The translations under genes were made by a program, and so were the position numbers. The notes beneath the pieces are model-generated. The model had not been told where the DNA came from and ran no database searches. It saw only the letters and a list, made by a program, of their open reading frames with translations. Below, piece after piece: positions 55,839 through 62,880 of a stretch of DNA of 64,000 bases (its first letter is position 1; the number at the start of each line of letters is the position of its first letter). The DNA comes from Phnomibacter ginsenosidimutans (GTDB lineage: Bacteria > Bacteroidota > Bacteroidia > Chitinophagales > Chitinophagaceae), in NCBI RefSeq assembly GCF_009740285.1, contig NZ_CP046566.1:4130658-4194657 (forward strand), in the 5' to 3' direction.

Positions 55839-56477
55839 TCATCGTTGCCAAAAAATCCACCAAGGCTTTGAAGAGGCTACAGCTAACTCAACACTTTCAT
55901 AGCGGGATTTTCTTTCTTCTGTTGTTCGGTTATCAATGAATAAATAATGGCCGTATTCATTTTGTTTACCAGTTAATACAACTTGTTCATTTTCCAACCA
56001 GCCAATTACTCGTTGAATATCTGCCGGTAAATTGGGGTTTAAGCTATTGAGCAAAGTATGTTGCTCATGCTGCGAGAGTTGATCCCAACTGTCTGCAAGT
56101 CCGTACGGTACTTCCAACTGCAATCCATATCGCAATGCCAAGTCATTCAAAAAATCGTAGCCTTTCCAATACAGTTCATACAAATGCATCAGTATTTGTG
56201 GTAAGGATTCGTCACGCTGCAGCGCTTTGTATAGCAGCTTCAGCAACTTCCATTTTTCATAATCCCCTTTTTCTATGTGCTTTTCTAAAAGCTGGTACAG
56301 ACCATATTTCACCTGCTCGCCTTTGTAGCCATAGCTGATGAGGTCGAGGTAATCTGATGAAGGCAACAAAGTTTCCAACCGGTTGTCGGTGTACAACCAC
56401 TGCTCAAATGCCAAAGGAGTTACATCGCCGGATAGCGTTTTGTAGAATAATTCTTGAATGTCTTCCGGCAGTTTCAT
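55839..56477 (-). CDS. Hypothetical helical protein, perhaps immunity-protein-like
   Basis: 212 residues (MKLPEDIQELFYKTLSGDVT), soluble. FEQWLYTDNRLETLLPSSDY followed by LDLISYGYKGEQVKYGLYQL looks like small immunity proteins of contact-dependent toxins, but no toxin gene is nearby, so I make no function claim. Codon use and GC are lower than in the neighbours (many TTT, AAT, TAT codons), and the gap upstream (56478-56623) is AT-rich; it may be an acquired orphan. Confidence 0.65.
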   Translation of the reverse strand: MKLPEDIQELFYKTLSGDVTPLAFEQWLYTDNRLETLLPSSDYLDLISYGYKGEQVKYGLYQLLEKHIEKGDYEKWKLLKLLYKALQRDESLPQILMHLYELYWKGYDFLNDLALRYGLQLEVPYGLADSWDQLSQHEQHTLLNSLNPNLPADIQRVIGWLENEQVVLTGKQNEYGHYLFIDNRTTEERKSRYESVELAVASSKPWWIFWQR

Positions 56478-56623
56478 CTGTATGAAGATGTTTTCTTTCT
56501 TGTTTCATTTACACTGTACAAACCTGATGTATGACTGTTGTTTTACTTAAGTCATTCAGATTTGCGTTGTAACTATTGATTCCTCCCTTCGCACTTCTTC
56601 ATTTCTTTTTGCATTTCCCATCT

Positions 56624-56656
56624 GCTCATTAGCACATTTTCAAATTAGCACATTGC
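56624..56656 (-). repeat. Post-stop GTGCTAAT element (YrdC copy)
   Basis: Minus strand, right after the stop: GAGCAATGTGCTAATTTG then AAAATGTGCTAATGAGC. It shares a 23-base identical block with the PnuC copy at 62151-62190. Confidence 0.75.
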
Positions 56657-57271
56657 TCACTCCTCCCAATCGCCCTTTCCTTTCCGAATCACCACGGGGC
56701 TATCGGCGGTAAGATCTACCACGGTTGAGGGTTCTATTTCGCCCATGCCGCCATCTACTACCATGTCTACCAGTCGTTCAAAGTTTTCCATAATGAGGTC
56801 CGGGTCGGCCAGGTCTTCGGGTAGCTCAGCTGGCACCGAAGCCGATAAAATAGGATGCCCCAATGCTGACGCAATGGCGAGAGCAATGTTGTTTTCGGGC
56901 ACCCGCAAACCAATGGTCGATTTTTTGCTCTGCATCATTTTGGGCACTTCCTTACTGGCCGGCAAAATGAAGGTGAACGGACCGGGCAGGTGCTGTTTCA
57001 GCAGGCGGAATGTGGGCGTATCCAACTGGCGGGCATATTTGCTCAGGTCGCTCAAATCGTGGCACACAAAACTGAGCAGCGCCTTGGCCGGATCGCTGTT
57101 TTTAATGCGGGCAATGCGGGTGAGTGCCTCCCGGCTGTGCATGCTGCAGCCAATGGCATACACCGTGTCGGTGGGATAAATAATAACGCCATCCCGCAGC
57201 AGGCACTCCACCACCTGTGCTATCAACCGGGGCTGCGGATTATCGGGATGAATGCGTACATGAATAGCCAT
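56657..57271 (-). CDS. L-threonylcarbamoyladenylate synthase (YrdC/Sua5 family)
   Basis: 204 residues from the ATG at 57271 (MAIHVRIHPDNPQPRLIAQV). Seen: GVIIYPTDTVYAIGCSMHS, RIKNSDPAKALLSFVCHDL, PGPFTFILPAS and KSTIGLRVPENNIALAIA. It makes the threonylcarbamoyl-AMP used for t6A37 of tRNAs reading ANN codons. Single-domain type without the Sua5 tail. Minus strand, monocistronic. Confidence 0.93.
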   Translation of the reverse strand: MAIHVRIHPDNPQPRLIAQVVECLLRDGVIIYPTDTVYAIGCSMHSREALTRIARIKNSDPAKALLSFVCHDLSDLSKYARQLDTPTFRLLKQHLPGPFTFILPASKEVPKMMQSKKSTIGLRVPENNIALAIASALGHPILSASVPAELPEDLADPDLIMENFERLVDMVVDGGMGEIEPSTVVDLTADSPVVIRKGKGDWEE

Positions 57272-57376
57272 AGCCGGAAAGGTAGCGCAAATGCCCGGTT
57301 GATGCCTTGCTGATACAGCAAAAAAGCAACCCGTTGTACAACCGCTTGTACCTATGCAGGGGCAAATTTTGGTCGG

Positions 57377-57396
57377 TATACAGGTCTGCCTGTATA
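57377..57396 (+). promoter_or_regulatory. Operator-like palindrome before the PAP2 gene
   Basis: TATACAGG and CCTGTATA form an 8-bp perfect inverted repeat with spacer TCTG. It lies 11 bases before the GTG at 57408, near the probable transcription start. Confidence 0.5.
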
Positions 57397-57407
57397 TTAG
57401 TTGGGTC

Positions 57408-58199
57408 GTGATTACAACCAACCTGATAGCTCCCTTACGCAAATGGCTGCTGTGGCCCATGGCCCTGCTGGGCTGGCAACAAACTGCCCATGCACAAGTG
57501 AGCAAAAGCGACACGGCCAACTACCTGCAATCTTATTGGTACAATGGCATTGGCCTGTTGAAACGGCCGCTGCATTTCAACGCCGAACAATGGATTACTG
57601 CCAGCGGCTCGCTGGTGTTTGTCGGCTCTATGATTGCGCTGGACGAACCCATTAATATTCCCCTGCAAACCTGGAACAGCCCCGGTGCCGTACAGTTTGG
57701 CAAAGCCGGCGATGCAGCCGGTGGATTGCCCGTGCAGCTGGGCATTAGCGGCAGCGCTATTTTGCTGGGCTCCGTGGCCAAACAGCCCGGCCTGCTGCAA
57801 TTTGGCCTCGATAACCTGCAGGCACAAGCCATGACCGGCGGTGTTACGCTGCTGGTCAAAAATCTTTTTCACCGTGCCCGCCCCGAAACCGGCAATGGTG
57901 CTTTTCGCTGGTACGGGCCCATCAACGGCTGGGGCAACGAAAGCTTTTACAGCGGCCATACCGCCATGGCTTTTAGTACGGCCAACATGATTTTTTTGCA
58001 CAGCAAAAAGAAATGGTGGGTGGGCGTACTGAGTTTTGGTGCCGCTACTGCTGTGGGCATCAGCCGCATGCAGCAGCAAAAACACTGGAGCAGCGATGTA
58101 GTAATGGGCGCCATTATGGGCACGGCCATCAGTAGCTGGGTGTACAAGCAGCAGGAAAAAAGAAGAACCACGAGGAAGCAGTTGAAGCTGGCGTATTGA
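57408..58199 (+). CDS. PAP2 superfamily phosphatase
   Basis: 263 residues if the GTG at 57408 is used (signal peptide RKWLLWPMALLGWQQTAHAQ); an upstream in-frame ATG at 57354 adds 18 residues but lies before the palindrome at 57377. The three phosphatase motifs are KNLFHRARPE, SFYSGHTAM and SRMQQQKHWSSDVVMG. It removes phosphate from a lipid phosphate or undecaprenyl diphosphate in the envelope. Start choice is uncertain; the family is clear. Confidence 0.87.
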   Translation: MITTNLIAPLRKWLLWPMALLGWQQTAHAQVSKSDTANYLQSYWYNGIGLLKRPLHFNAEQWITASGSLVFVGSMIALDEPINIPLQTWNSPGAVQFGKAGDAAGGLPVQLGISGSAILLGSVAKQPGLLQFGLDNLQAQAMTGGVTLLVKNLFHRARPETGNGAFRWYGPINGWGNESFYSGHTAMAFSTANMIFLHSKKKWWVGVLSFGAATAVGISRMQQQKHWSSDVVMGAIMGTAISSWVYKQQEKRRTTRKQLKLAY

Positions 58200-58507
58200 G
58201 CAGCATTCATGCACAGCCAGTTTTTTTAGCGACAGTTGTCGCTGCAGCACGGCATCCCCGACAGGAGTCGGGGACGATGTGAATGGTCATCGTCTCCCGA
58301 GGAGGACTTCCTGGTTGCCAGCATCATGCTGATAAGTAAGTACCACAGCCGTGCATCTTCTTTCATCCTCTTTTCGAAAACAGGAAAAAAGCCCCCGCAA
58401 TGGGGAGCTTAACCAAGCTTTACCACGCCCAAGCCGGTCAGGGTTTTACCTTTACCGCCGTATATTTTTCGGCCATTTGCGCCAAACCTTCGAAATTTGA
58501 CCTCATT
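58200..58507. other. Intergenic gap with two hairpins
   Basis: Holds AGCGACAGTTGTCGCT (58228-58243, perfect 7-bp stem) and TCCCCGAC/GTCGGGGA (58255-58274, perfect 8-bp stem). No ORF is convincing; the frame open from 58400 is the non-coding lead of the Nfu gene. Confidence 0.5.
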
Positions 58508-59113
58508 ATGATACAGACAGGCAATCCCGTAATCAGCATTTATACCGAAATGACGCCCAACCCCGAAACCATGAAGTTTGTGGCCAACAAACTCCTTTAC
58601 CCGGGCAAAAGCATCGATTTCCCCGATGAAGCCAGCGCCGCTCCTTCGCCCTTGGCCAAAGAGCTGTTTACCTTTCCCTTCATCAAAAGCGTATTCATCG
58701 CCAGCAACTTTGTTACCCTCACCAAAACCAACGAAACGGAAGAGTGGATGGACGTCATCCCTACCGTGAAGCAGTTTTTGAAAGAATACCTCGAAAACGG
58801 TGGCGTGGTGGTAAACGAAGAAGAACTGGCCGCCAGCAAAGCCCAAAAAGTAGCCAGCAACACCGTGGCTGCCGATGATGATGACGTGGTAAAGCGCATC
58901 AAGGAACTGCTGGAAAACTACGTGAAGCCCGCTGTAGAAATGGACGGTGGCGCCATCCAGTTTAAAAGCTATACCGACGGCGTGGTAAACCTGGCCCTGC
59001 AAGGCAGCTGTAGCGGTTGCCCCAGCAGCATGATTACCCTCAAAGCCGGCATCGAAGGCATGATGAAGCGCATGATTCCTGAAGTACAGGAAGTAGTGGC
59101 CGATGCGGAATAA
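58508..59113 (+). CDS. NifU-like / Nfu iron-sulfur scaffold protein
   Basis: 201 residues from the ATG at 58508 (MIQTGNPVISIYTEMTPNPE). Nfu N-terminal domain (NPETMKFVANKLLYPGKSID, FIKSVFIASNFVTLTKTNET), a linker, and the C-terminal NifU domain with the cluster-binding CSGCPSS. It carries and donates [4Fe-4S] clusters. It ends with a post-stop element and a terminator. Confidence 0.94.
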   Translation: MIQTGNPVISIYTEMTPNPETMKFVANKLLYPGKSIDFPDEASAAPSPLAKELFTFPFIKSVFIASNFVTLTKTNETEEWMDVIPTVKQFLKEYLENGGVVVNEEELAASKAQKVASNTVAADDDDVVKRIKELLENYVKPAVEMDGGAIQFKSYTDGVVNLALQGSCSGCPSSMITLKAGIEGMMKRMIPEVQEVVADAE

Positions 59114-59114
59114 G

Positions 59115-59155
59115 CAATGAGCTAATTGGATGATGTGCTAATTAGCTAATGCAAT
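59115..59155 (+). repeat. Post-stop GTGCTAAT element (Nfu copy)
   Basis: AATGAGCTAATTGGATGATG then TGCTAATTAGCTAATGC, beginning 2 bases after the stop, oriented with the gene. Confidence 0.7.
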
Positions 59156-59172
59156 ACAGTTCGTATTTTCCA

Positions 59173-59198
59173 GCAACGTCTCTCGCAGAGCACGTTGC
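59173..59198 (+). other. Extended hairpin downstream of Nfu
   Basis: GCAACGT (59173-59179) pairs with ACGTTGC (59192-59198), extended inside by CTCT/AGAG. It precedes the terminator at 59207. Confidence 0.55.
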
Positions 59199-59206
59199 GT
59201 TATATA

Positions 59207-59249
59207 AAAAGTCCTGTGGCAAGTTTAACTGCCGCAGGACTTTTACTTT
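59207..59249 (+). terminator. Rho-independent terminator of Nfu
   Basis: AAAAGTCCTGTGGC (59207-59220) pairs with GCCGCAGGACTTTT (59231-59244), one wobble pair. Confidence 0.8.
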
Positions 59250-59251
59250 TG
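59244..59251 (+). promoter_or_regulatory. Possible promoter -7 box inside the terminator
   Basis: TACTTTTG, a perfect TAnnTTTG match, overlaps the 3' end of the terminator stem and lies 4 bases before the ATG at 59256, which would give a leaderless message. Confidence 0.4.
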
Positions 59252-59255
59252 TGCC

Positions 59256-59423
59256 ATGCTACTATCTATTTTTTCCTCACTGCTATTGCAGATTGATACC
59301 ACCAGTGCCGAGTATCAATTCGGTTATCAGGTTGGCTCCTGGTTGCCGTTTATCGTGTTACTCTTGATTACACTTATTGTGGTCATCATCATCATGCGCA
59401 AACGCCGCAAGCAAGGAAGATAA
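59256..59423 (+). CDS. Small single-pass membrane protein (55 residues)
   Basis: ATG at 59256 to TAA at 59421. Sequence features: MLLSIFSSLLLQIDTTSAEY, a hydrophobic span LPFIVLLLITLIVVIIIM (residues 30-47) and a basic tail RKRRKQGR, which fits a type I/III orientation with the tail inside the cell. It directly follows the Nfu terminator, with a promoter-like box 4 bases upstream, and has a post-stop element. Too short for most gene finders. No function can be named. Confidence 0.6.
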   Translation: MLLSIFSSLLLQIDTTSAEYQFGYQVGSWLPFIVLLLITLIVVIIIMRKRRKQGR

Positions 59424-59424
59424 A

Positions 59425-59467
59425 CAGCCAATGTGCCAATTTGTAAATTGGATAATGTGCTAATGAA
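59425..59467 (+). repeat. Post-stop GTGCTAAT element (55-residue protein copy)
   Basis: CAGCCAATGTGCCAATTTG then TAAATTGGATAATGTGC and TAATG, beginning 2 bases after the stop codon. Confidence 0.7.
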
Positions 59468-59774
59468 ATACAGCGTTCTCCTTGTAACTGTCATGCATGT
59501 AACCACAGTACTGGCTTCAATTACTGGTTCCTCCGCATCTCCGTTTCTCTGGGGTAAAAAATCCGCAAACAACCTCCGCGTCTTTGCGACTTCGCGTTGA
59601 AGTGTGTTTTTCGCACAGAGCTAAGGAGAACACAGGGTTTATTGCTTTAGGCAAACTTCAATTACTTCCCGTTGTCATATCTCCAGTAAAACGCCGAGCT
59701 GTTTAGGTTAATAGGAAGTGTCCAAAAATAGATTCCTAAAGTAAGCATACAGTAAATCCGATATTGGGAACAGA
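59468..59774. repeat. Gap with dispersed repeats and an AT-rich end
   Basis: 59535-59630 carries the CCGCGTCTTTGCGACTTCG and GCACAGAG-type dispersed repeats; similar runs recur at 60924-60950 and 61000-61065. From about 59640 the sequence turns AT-rich toward the HExxH gene. No gene is seen. Confidence 0.5.
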
Positions 59775-60313
59775 TTATTTAAAATATGTAAGAAGTGATT
59801 TTATTAATTTGGAGTCCAAGTAAATTTTAGCACTTTGAAAGTCAGCTTCCTTAAGGTAATTTATTCTTGGTTGCTGATGTCTAAGTTTTTTGATTGCATT
59901 CGTATCAAATTCGATTAGCTGTTCTACTAGTTTAAGGGCTTGATAATAGTTATTATTATGATTTTTGAGGTTGTTCAGAAGAAACGATTCATGACCACAA
60001 ATAGCCGCAGTGGTCTTGATTGAGAAATATGTAGAAATACCTTCATTTATTACTAGCATTTCAGTTTCCTTCAAACTTGGGAATTCCTTTTGGGATAAAA
60101 CAGGTGGCATAATTCATGACTAAGTTGAAAAATGTATTGAACCTCATCATATTTGGCCTTTAGAGATAACGAAATAGATATCTTACCCTCACTTGGGTAA
60201 TAACGTAAGTGAGGATGGCTTTCATTAAATTCAATACCAATAAACTCCCAATCATTTATTGGATCTCCAAGTAAACTCCTTGCTTCTTGAAATACCTTTT
60301 CTTCTAAACTCAT
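59775..60313 (-). pseudogene. HExxH zinc-metallopeptidase-like protein, AT-rich, broken by a -1 frameshift
   Basis: From the ATG at 60313 (MSLEEKVFQEARSLLGDPIN) the first frame holds YIFQLSHELCHLFYPK with the zinc motif HExxH. It fails in an A4 run (T4 at 60097-60100) and continues in another frame with EFPSLKETEMLVINEGISTY, where the Glu of NEG could be the third zinc ligand, then a helical tail (YYQALKLVEQLIEFDTNAIK). One extra A gives 179 residues. The gene is clearly more AT-rich than its neighbours and flanked by repeats, so horizontal gain is likely. Family unknown. Confidence 0.75.
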
Positions 60314-60398
60314 TTCCAAAAAACTTAGAACGAATAAATCTGCGGCCAACACTTGTATAAATTACTATGCATTTCTATTGCTTTGCGTTGAAAAACAA

Positions 60399-60881
60399 CT
60401 ACACCAATTTCTTGCGGCTCACAATCAACGCAATCAATGCCGAGGTAACAATACCTGTAACCGGTGCAAACATCAGCGAACTGATGATGTAGTTGCGCAG
60501 GTTGAAATATGCAGCAGCTTCATCTGCTGTCATCAGTTTTTGTGCCACACTGTACTCCGTTACGTTTTTAAAATAGTCGGGCGAAATAATTTCTACCGAC
60601 ACATACTGCCACAGCGGAGTAAGCACAGTAATGAACAACGTCATCAACAGACCGCTGACAAACGCTTTTTTAAATGTGATGGTGCCGCCATTGGCTTTAC
60701 GCTTGGCACTCAAAGCAAACCAGTACACCGCAATGGCCACAACCATAAACAGGTTGGTAACAATGGGATGCATGTCGATGTGCTTGTCGTGCAGGCCGGT
60801 AAGTTTTTCCAGCAGCATCCATGCCATGCCAGCCACTATAAAAATGACGGCCCATTTTATTTCATGTGCTATGTTTTTCAT
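60399..60881 (-). CDS. DUF4199 family membrane protein
   Basis: 160 residues from the ATG at 60881 (MKNIAHEIKWAVIFIVAGMA). Four membrane segments (AVIFIVAGMAWMLLEKLTG, IVTNLFMVVAIAVYWFAL, KAFVSGLLMTLFITVLTPLW, IISSLMFAPVTGIVTSALIA). DUF4199 proteins are common in Bacteroidota with unknown function. Single gene. Confidence 0.87.
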   Translation of the reverse strand: MKNIAHEIKWAVIFIVAGMAWMLLEKLTGLHDKHIDMHPIVTNLFMVVAIAVYWFALSAKRKANGGTITFKKAFVSGLLMTLFITVLTPLWQYVSVEIISPDYFKNVTEYSVAQKLMTADEAAAYFNLRNYIISSLMFAPVTGIVTSALIALIVSRKKLV

Positions 60882-60923
60882 ACGCAAGGGTTGTTGTGAA
60901 AAATGAGGTTGCCTTTGTTTTTT

Positions 60924-61065
60924 TCGCACGGAGGGCACAGAGCTCACGAAGAAGATTGAAGAATCAGACTATACATCATTTGTATTTATCGATGCGACCA
61001 CCGCATCTCCGCGGTAAAATATGTCAGCAAAAAACTCCGCGTCTTCGAGTCTCCGCGTTGCTAAC
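60924..61065. repeat. Dispersed repeats upstream of DUF4199 gene
   Basis: TCGCACGGAGGGCACAGAG (60924-60942) and, at 61000-61065, CGCATCTCCGCGGTAAAA then CTCCGCGTCTTCGAGTC, like those at 59535-59630. Confidence 0.5.
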
Positions 61066-61068
61066 AAT

Positions 61069-61479
61069 TTATACCAATGTTGCTTCCGAAGTAATGCTGC
61101 AGTTATACAACTTCGAGATGGGGCAGTTGGCTTCCGCATCTTTTACTGCCGCCGCAAACTGCTCCGCTGTAGCACCAGGTACTTTGCCTGTTACAACGAG
61201 GTGGCTGTTGGTAATCGTGCCATTATCCAGCGTAATGGTACAGGTCGTTTCCAACGATTCGGGCGTTAGTTCCATACCACCGAGCACAAAGCTGAGTTTC
61301 ATGGTGAAGCAGCCCGCATGTGCAGCGGCTACCAGCTCTTCGGGGTTGGTGCCTACGCCTTCTGCAAAACGGCTGTTGAATGAATATTGCGTTTGTTGCA
61401 GCACGGTGCTTTGTGTAGTGAGGTGGCCATGGCCTTCTTTACCAGAACCGTTCCAAACGGCAGTTGCATTTCTTTTCAT
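61069..61479 (-). CDS. OsmC family peroxiredoxin
   Basis: 136 residues from the ATG at 61479 (MKRNATAVWNGSGKEGHGHL). The two redox Cys are in AAHAGCFTMKLSFVLG and DAEANCPISKLYN; NPEELVAAAHAGC is the family signature. It reduces organic hydroperoxides. It is divergent from pnuC with a 59-base gap. Confidence 0.94.
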   Translation of the reverse strand: MKRNATAVWNGSGKEGHGHLTTQSTVLQQTQYSFNSRFAEGVGTNPEELVAAAHAGCFTMKLSFVLGGMELTPESLETTCTITLDNGTITNSHLVVTGKVPGATAEQFAAAVKDAEANCPISKLYNCSITSEATLV

Positions 61480-61538
61480 GGGAAGTCATTTTTTTAAGGA
61501 ATAGTAAGATAGCATATTTGTGCCCCAACAAGTGCCGA

Positions 61539-62141
61539 ATGCAGGAACTATTTCAACAAGTCTGGAGCGGTTTGCAGCAAACCACGCCCCTCGAATTTGT
61601 AGCAGTAATGGCTGGTATCGCCAGTGTTTTTTTTTCCCGCAAAGAGCACATATTGGTCTATCCGGTGGGGTTGGTCAATACCATCATTTTCATTTACCTC
61701 TCTTTCAAGTACCACTTGCCCGGCGAAGCGGTGGTCAATTTTTATTACACGGTCATGAGCATTTACGGCTGGTGGTTGTGGGCCAAAAAAGACCAGCAAC
61801 AGCAACCCGTGATGCACGTAAGTTTCAGCAGCCGCAAAGAGTGGCAACAGCAGTTGTTGTTTGCCGCTGTTTGCTATGTGGCTCTCTACGGTTTTATTCT
61901 ACTGATGCGCCAGTGGTTTGCCAAAGAAGCCATTCCCTGGGCCGATGCTTTTGCCAGTGCTACCGCCTTTACCGGCATGTGGCTCATGGCCAAAAAGAAA
62001 GTGGAAAGCTGGTACTGGTGGATCGCTACCAACATCGCCAGCATACCGTTGTACTTTGTAAAAGGGCTGGTGTTTACCAGTGTGCAATATGTGGTGCTGC
62101 TGTTGCTGGCTGTAGCCGGCTTGGTGGGCGTGGAGAGCTAA
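61539..62141 (+). CDS. pnuC: Nicotinamide riboside transporter PnuC
   Basis: 200 residues from the ATG at 61539 (MQELFQQVWSGLQQTTPLEF). Seven membrane segments, with the family features VYPVGLVNTIIFIYLSFKY, NFYYTVMSIYGWWLWAKKD and WYWWIATNIASIPLYFVKGL; Trp/Asn residues line the substrate path. Imports nicotinamide riboside or a related vitamin. No TPP or other riboswitch is seen in the 59-base gap upstream. Confidence 0.93.
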   Translation: MQELFQQVWSGLQQTTPLEFVAVMAGIASVFFSRKEHILVYPVGLVNTIIFIYLSFKYHLPGEAVVNFYYTVMSIYGWWLWAKKDQQQQPVMHVSFSSRKEWQQQLLFAAVCYVALYGFILLMRQWFAKEAIPWADAFASATAFTGMWLMAKKKVESWYWWIATNIASIPLYFVKGLVFTSVQYVVLLLLAVAGLVGVES

Positions 62142-62150
62142 AAGCAAAAT

Positions 62151-62190
62151 CAATTAGCTAATTTGAAAATGTGCTAATGTGCTAATGAAA
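62151..62190 (+). repeat. Post-stop GTGCTAAT element (PnuC copy)
   Basis: CAATTAGCTAATTTGAAAATG then TGCTAATGTGCTAATG, 9 bases after the stop, oriented with the gene. Confidence 0.75.
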
Positions 62191-62231
62191 ACACACCAAA
62201 CGTTCTAGTGATGAATTGATTAGACCTTTAC

Positions 62232-62852
62232 CTATTTCCCTGCTGCTTTTCTTAATTCTTCCAGCCATTCCACCATCAGCACCGTACGGTATCCGTTGCG
62301 CATTTTTTCCAAGCCTATCATCAGGCTGAGTTGCCATGCGGTGCGGGGCACAGGTGGCAGTTCAAACAAAAATGCATCTACCAGATTGTCGGGTTTGTTG
62401 GGTGGTAAACCGGCCGGGTCTACAGGTTGCAATACCATAGGCACACTATCGGCTATGGGTAGCGTACAACCATTGATTTGCTGCAACACTTGTCTGAACT
62501 GGCGATTCGCATTTACCAAATCTGTTTGCGGTGCAAAGTTGGCGATGTACTGCCAGCTGTCTGTTTGCAGCGTATCTCTATAATCAGTAGCATGTTCTAC
62601 TTCGGTGGTTTGGGCATCGGCCCAGGGCAGGCGGGTGCTGTAGCGTTCGTGGTTAAAGGTCCATACACCATTGGTTTGGTAGCCATTGCTGCTTTTCAAC
62701 TTGGTATCGAGTAGTTCCGGTATTTGCTGTTGGGTAAATAAATACACCACTTCCCGTATGGCCGAGCATTGGCGGGAGTAGCCCGTATCTGTTTGCGATA
62801 GCGCCACAGATGCCTCAGCACAAGCCATCAAAAAGAAAACAACACGCAGCAT
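62232..62852 (-). CDS. Secreted hypothetical protein
   Basis: 206 residues; a probable signal peptide (LRVVFFLMACAEASVALSQ) and a soluble mature part with YSRQCSAIREVVYLFTQQQI, WTFNHERYSTRLPWADAQ and GLEKMRNGYRTVLMVEWLEE. The two Cys could form a disulfide. No family is recognised. It may share a transcript with the Rieske gene, 28 bases upstream on the same strand. Confidence 0.7.
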   Translation of the reverse strand: MLRVVFFLMACAEASVALSQTDTGYSRQCSAIREVVYLFTQQQIPELLDTKLKSSNGYQTNGVWTFNHERYSTRLPWADAQTTEVEHATDYRDTLQTDSWQYIANFAPQTDLVNANRQFRQVLQQINGCTLPIADSVPMVLQPVDPAGLPPNKPDNLVDAFLFELPPVPRTAWQLSLMIGLEKMRNGYRTVLMVEWLEELRKAAGK

Positions 62853-62880
62853 GGCAGAAAGGTAGCACAGAATGGAAAGA

